Part shown: piece by piece, positions 5,603 to 6,143 of the stretch
How the letters are laid out: each line of letters opens with the position of its first letter
How positions within the stretch are numbered: position 1 is the first letter of the stretch
Source of the DNA: Bacillota bacterium
GTDB taxonomy: Bacteria; Bacillota_E; Sulfobacillia; Sulfobacillales; Sulfobacillaceae
Length of the DNA: 6,143 bases
NCBI GenBank assembly: GCA_021820645.1
Contig: JAKADJ010000143.1
Location: 1-6,143 of the forward strand
Direction: 5' to 3'
Notes under the pieces: generated by a model
What the model was told of the DNA's origin: nothing
The model's input: the letters and a program-made list of their open reading frames with translations, nothing else
The model's database searches: none
Made by a program: the position numbers and the translations under genes

Positions 5603-5632
5603 TTGACAAACGGAGACATCTCCGATTAGCAT
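5603..5632 (+). promoter_or_regulatory. Promoter of the isochorismatase-family gene
   Basis: A perfect -35 TTGACA (5603-5608) is followed after 18 bases by TAGCAT (5627-5632, four of six to TATAAT). The first palindromic operator fills most of the spacer and the second lies around the expected transcription start. A bound repressor should block polymerase directly. TATACT at 5656-5661 is an alternative -10 but has no matching -35. Confidence 0.6.
5611..5624. promoter_or_regulatory. TetR-type operator O1
   Basis: CGGAGACATCTCCG: perfect six-base inverted arms with a two-base centre. It lies between the -35 and -10 of the rightward promoter and shares both arms exactly with O2. The centres of O1 and O2 are 26 bases apart. 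Confidence 0.72.
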
Positions 5633-5654
5633 GAAGCGGAGAGCTCTCCGTTAA
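5625..5654 (-). promoter_or_regulatory. Candidate promoter of the TetR gene
   Basis: On the - strand, TTAACG (5654-5649, four of six to TTGACA) is followed after 18 bases by GCTAAT (5630-5625, four of six to TATAAT). Its -10 overlaps that of the rightward promoter, and operator O2 covers its spacer and the edge of its -35. The match is only moderate, but the layout mirrors the rightward promoter with O1. Confidence 0.4.
5637..5650. promoter_or_regulatory. TetR-type operator O2
   Basis: CGGAGAGCTCTCCG is a perfect 14-base palindrome with the same arms as O1. It lies around the expected start of the rightward transcript and within the spacer of the leftward promoter, so one repressor could shut both. 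Confidence 0.75.
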
Positions 5655-5684
5655 ATATACTCGGGCAGTGAAGGAGTTGTAAAG

Positions 5685-6143
5685 ATGTCGAAGTCAGCAC
5701 TATTAGTTCAAGATTGGCAAAACGGGATTGTCTCCCATTTCCACGATCATCATCACCTGGTGAGCGCGGTGATCACGGCCGTCCCGGCGGCACGCGGGGC
5801 CGGCGTTCCTGTGATCTTCGTTCGCGTGGCATTCAGCGAGGGATATCATGAGATAAGTCCCAGAAATCGCACCTTCGCTGCCGCTTCTCAACAAGGCGGC
5901 CTCACGGTGATACACTCGGCAACACAAATCCATGCGTCCGTCCAGCCCCATGACAACGAGCCCATCGTTACAAAACATCGCGTCAGCGCCTTCTCGGGCA
6001 GCAATTTAGACGTCAACCTCCGCGCGAAAGACATCGACACCTTAATTCTCACGGGTATTGCGACGAGTGGTGTGGTCCTGTCCACCGTACGAGAAGCGGC
6101 GGATAAGGATTTTCGGATTACCGTGCTGTCCGATGCCTGTGCG
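5685..6143 (+). CDS. Isochorismatase-family hydrolase, 3' end outside the window
   Basis: A cytoplasmic alpha/beta hydrolase of the isochorismatase superfamily; 153 residues are visible and the frame is open at the window end. AAGGAG (5671-5676) precedes the ATG by 8 bases. ALLVQDWQNGIV (5-16) carries D10, the first catalytic residue. IVTKHRVSAFSGSNLD (94-109) carries K97. LILTGIATSGVVLSTVREAADKDFRITVLSDACA (split as LILTGIATSGVV, 120-131, and the rest to 153) is the family block normally reading GVATNICVESTVRDA. The nucleophilic cysteine expected at residue 130 is valine here, so a cysteine-hydrolase (nicotinamidase or carbamoylase) mechanism is not available. ATSGVV-type members are a recurring Cys-less subgroup of uncharacterised function. 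The divergent TetR and twin operators suggest ligand-inducible expression, possibly for detoxifying a small molecule. Confidence 0.87.
   Translation, partial: MSKSALLVQDWQNGIVSHFHDHHHLVSAVITAVPAARGAGVPVIFVRVAFSEGYHEISPRNRTFAAASQQGGLTVIHSATQIHASVQPHDNEPIVTKHRVSAFSGSNLDVNLRAKDIDTLILTGIATSGVVLSTVREAADKDFRITVLSDACA

Overview
The window holds two unrelated blocks. Bases 1 to about 3850 look like the replication core of a plasmid or plasmid-derived element. Bases 4155-6143 look like ordinary accessory metabolic and regulatory genes. The ribosome-binding sites are strong and purine-rich (AGGAGG, AAGGAG), and GTG or TTG are possible starts. Base composition is moderate to slightly GC-rich. Together with the protein style this fits a Firmicute. 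An acidophilic Sulfobacillus or Alicyclobacillus-like host would suit, but that is an inference; no single gene proves it.

Replication block, all on the + strand. A DnaB-type helicase core without the DnaB N-terminal domain (12-980, open to the left window edge) overlaps by 4 bases the gene for a winged-helix plasmid initiator (977-1804). Right at the initiator stop codon begins an array of six iteron-like units. Their TTCG cores recur at exactly 22-base intervals (1807, 1829, 1851, 1873, 1895, 1917). A DnaA-box-like 9-mer and strong hairpins follow, two of which compete for the same bases. Then comes a DnaG-like primase with a CHC2 zinc finger and a complete TOPRIM site (2173-3201). Helicase, initiator, primase and iterons are the parts list of IncQ (RSF1010-type) plasmids, here built with a DnaG-type primase.

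Middle region, 3202-4154, has no intact gene. Bases 3343-3707 read as the wreck of a small tandem ribbon-helix-helix DNA-binding protein, with three in-frame stops and one single-base frameshift. Its ribosome-binding site is still strong. Next to it lie three copies of a 25-26 base repeat (3719-3844), possible binding sites for such a protein. The rest (3845-4092) shows only inverted repeats. A likely terminator at 4095-4131 serves the gene arriving from the right on the - strand.

Cargo block, 4155-6143. A metallo-beta-lactamase-fold hydrolase (- strand) and a TetR-family repressor (- strand) are followed by a divergently transcribed isochorismatase-family hydrolase (+ strand, cut by the window end). 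The TetR/hydrolase intergenic region carries two near-identical 14-base palindromes, each in the spacer of one of two back-to-back promoters. This is a clear picture of a repressor that controls itself and its divergent neighbour.
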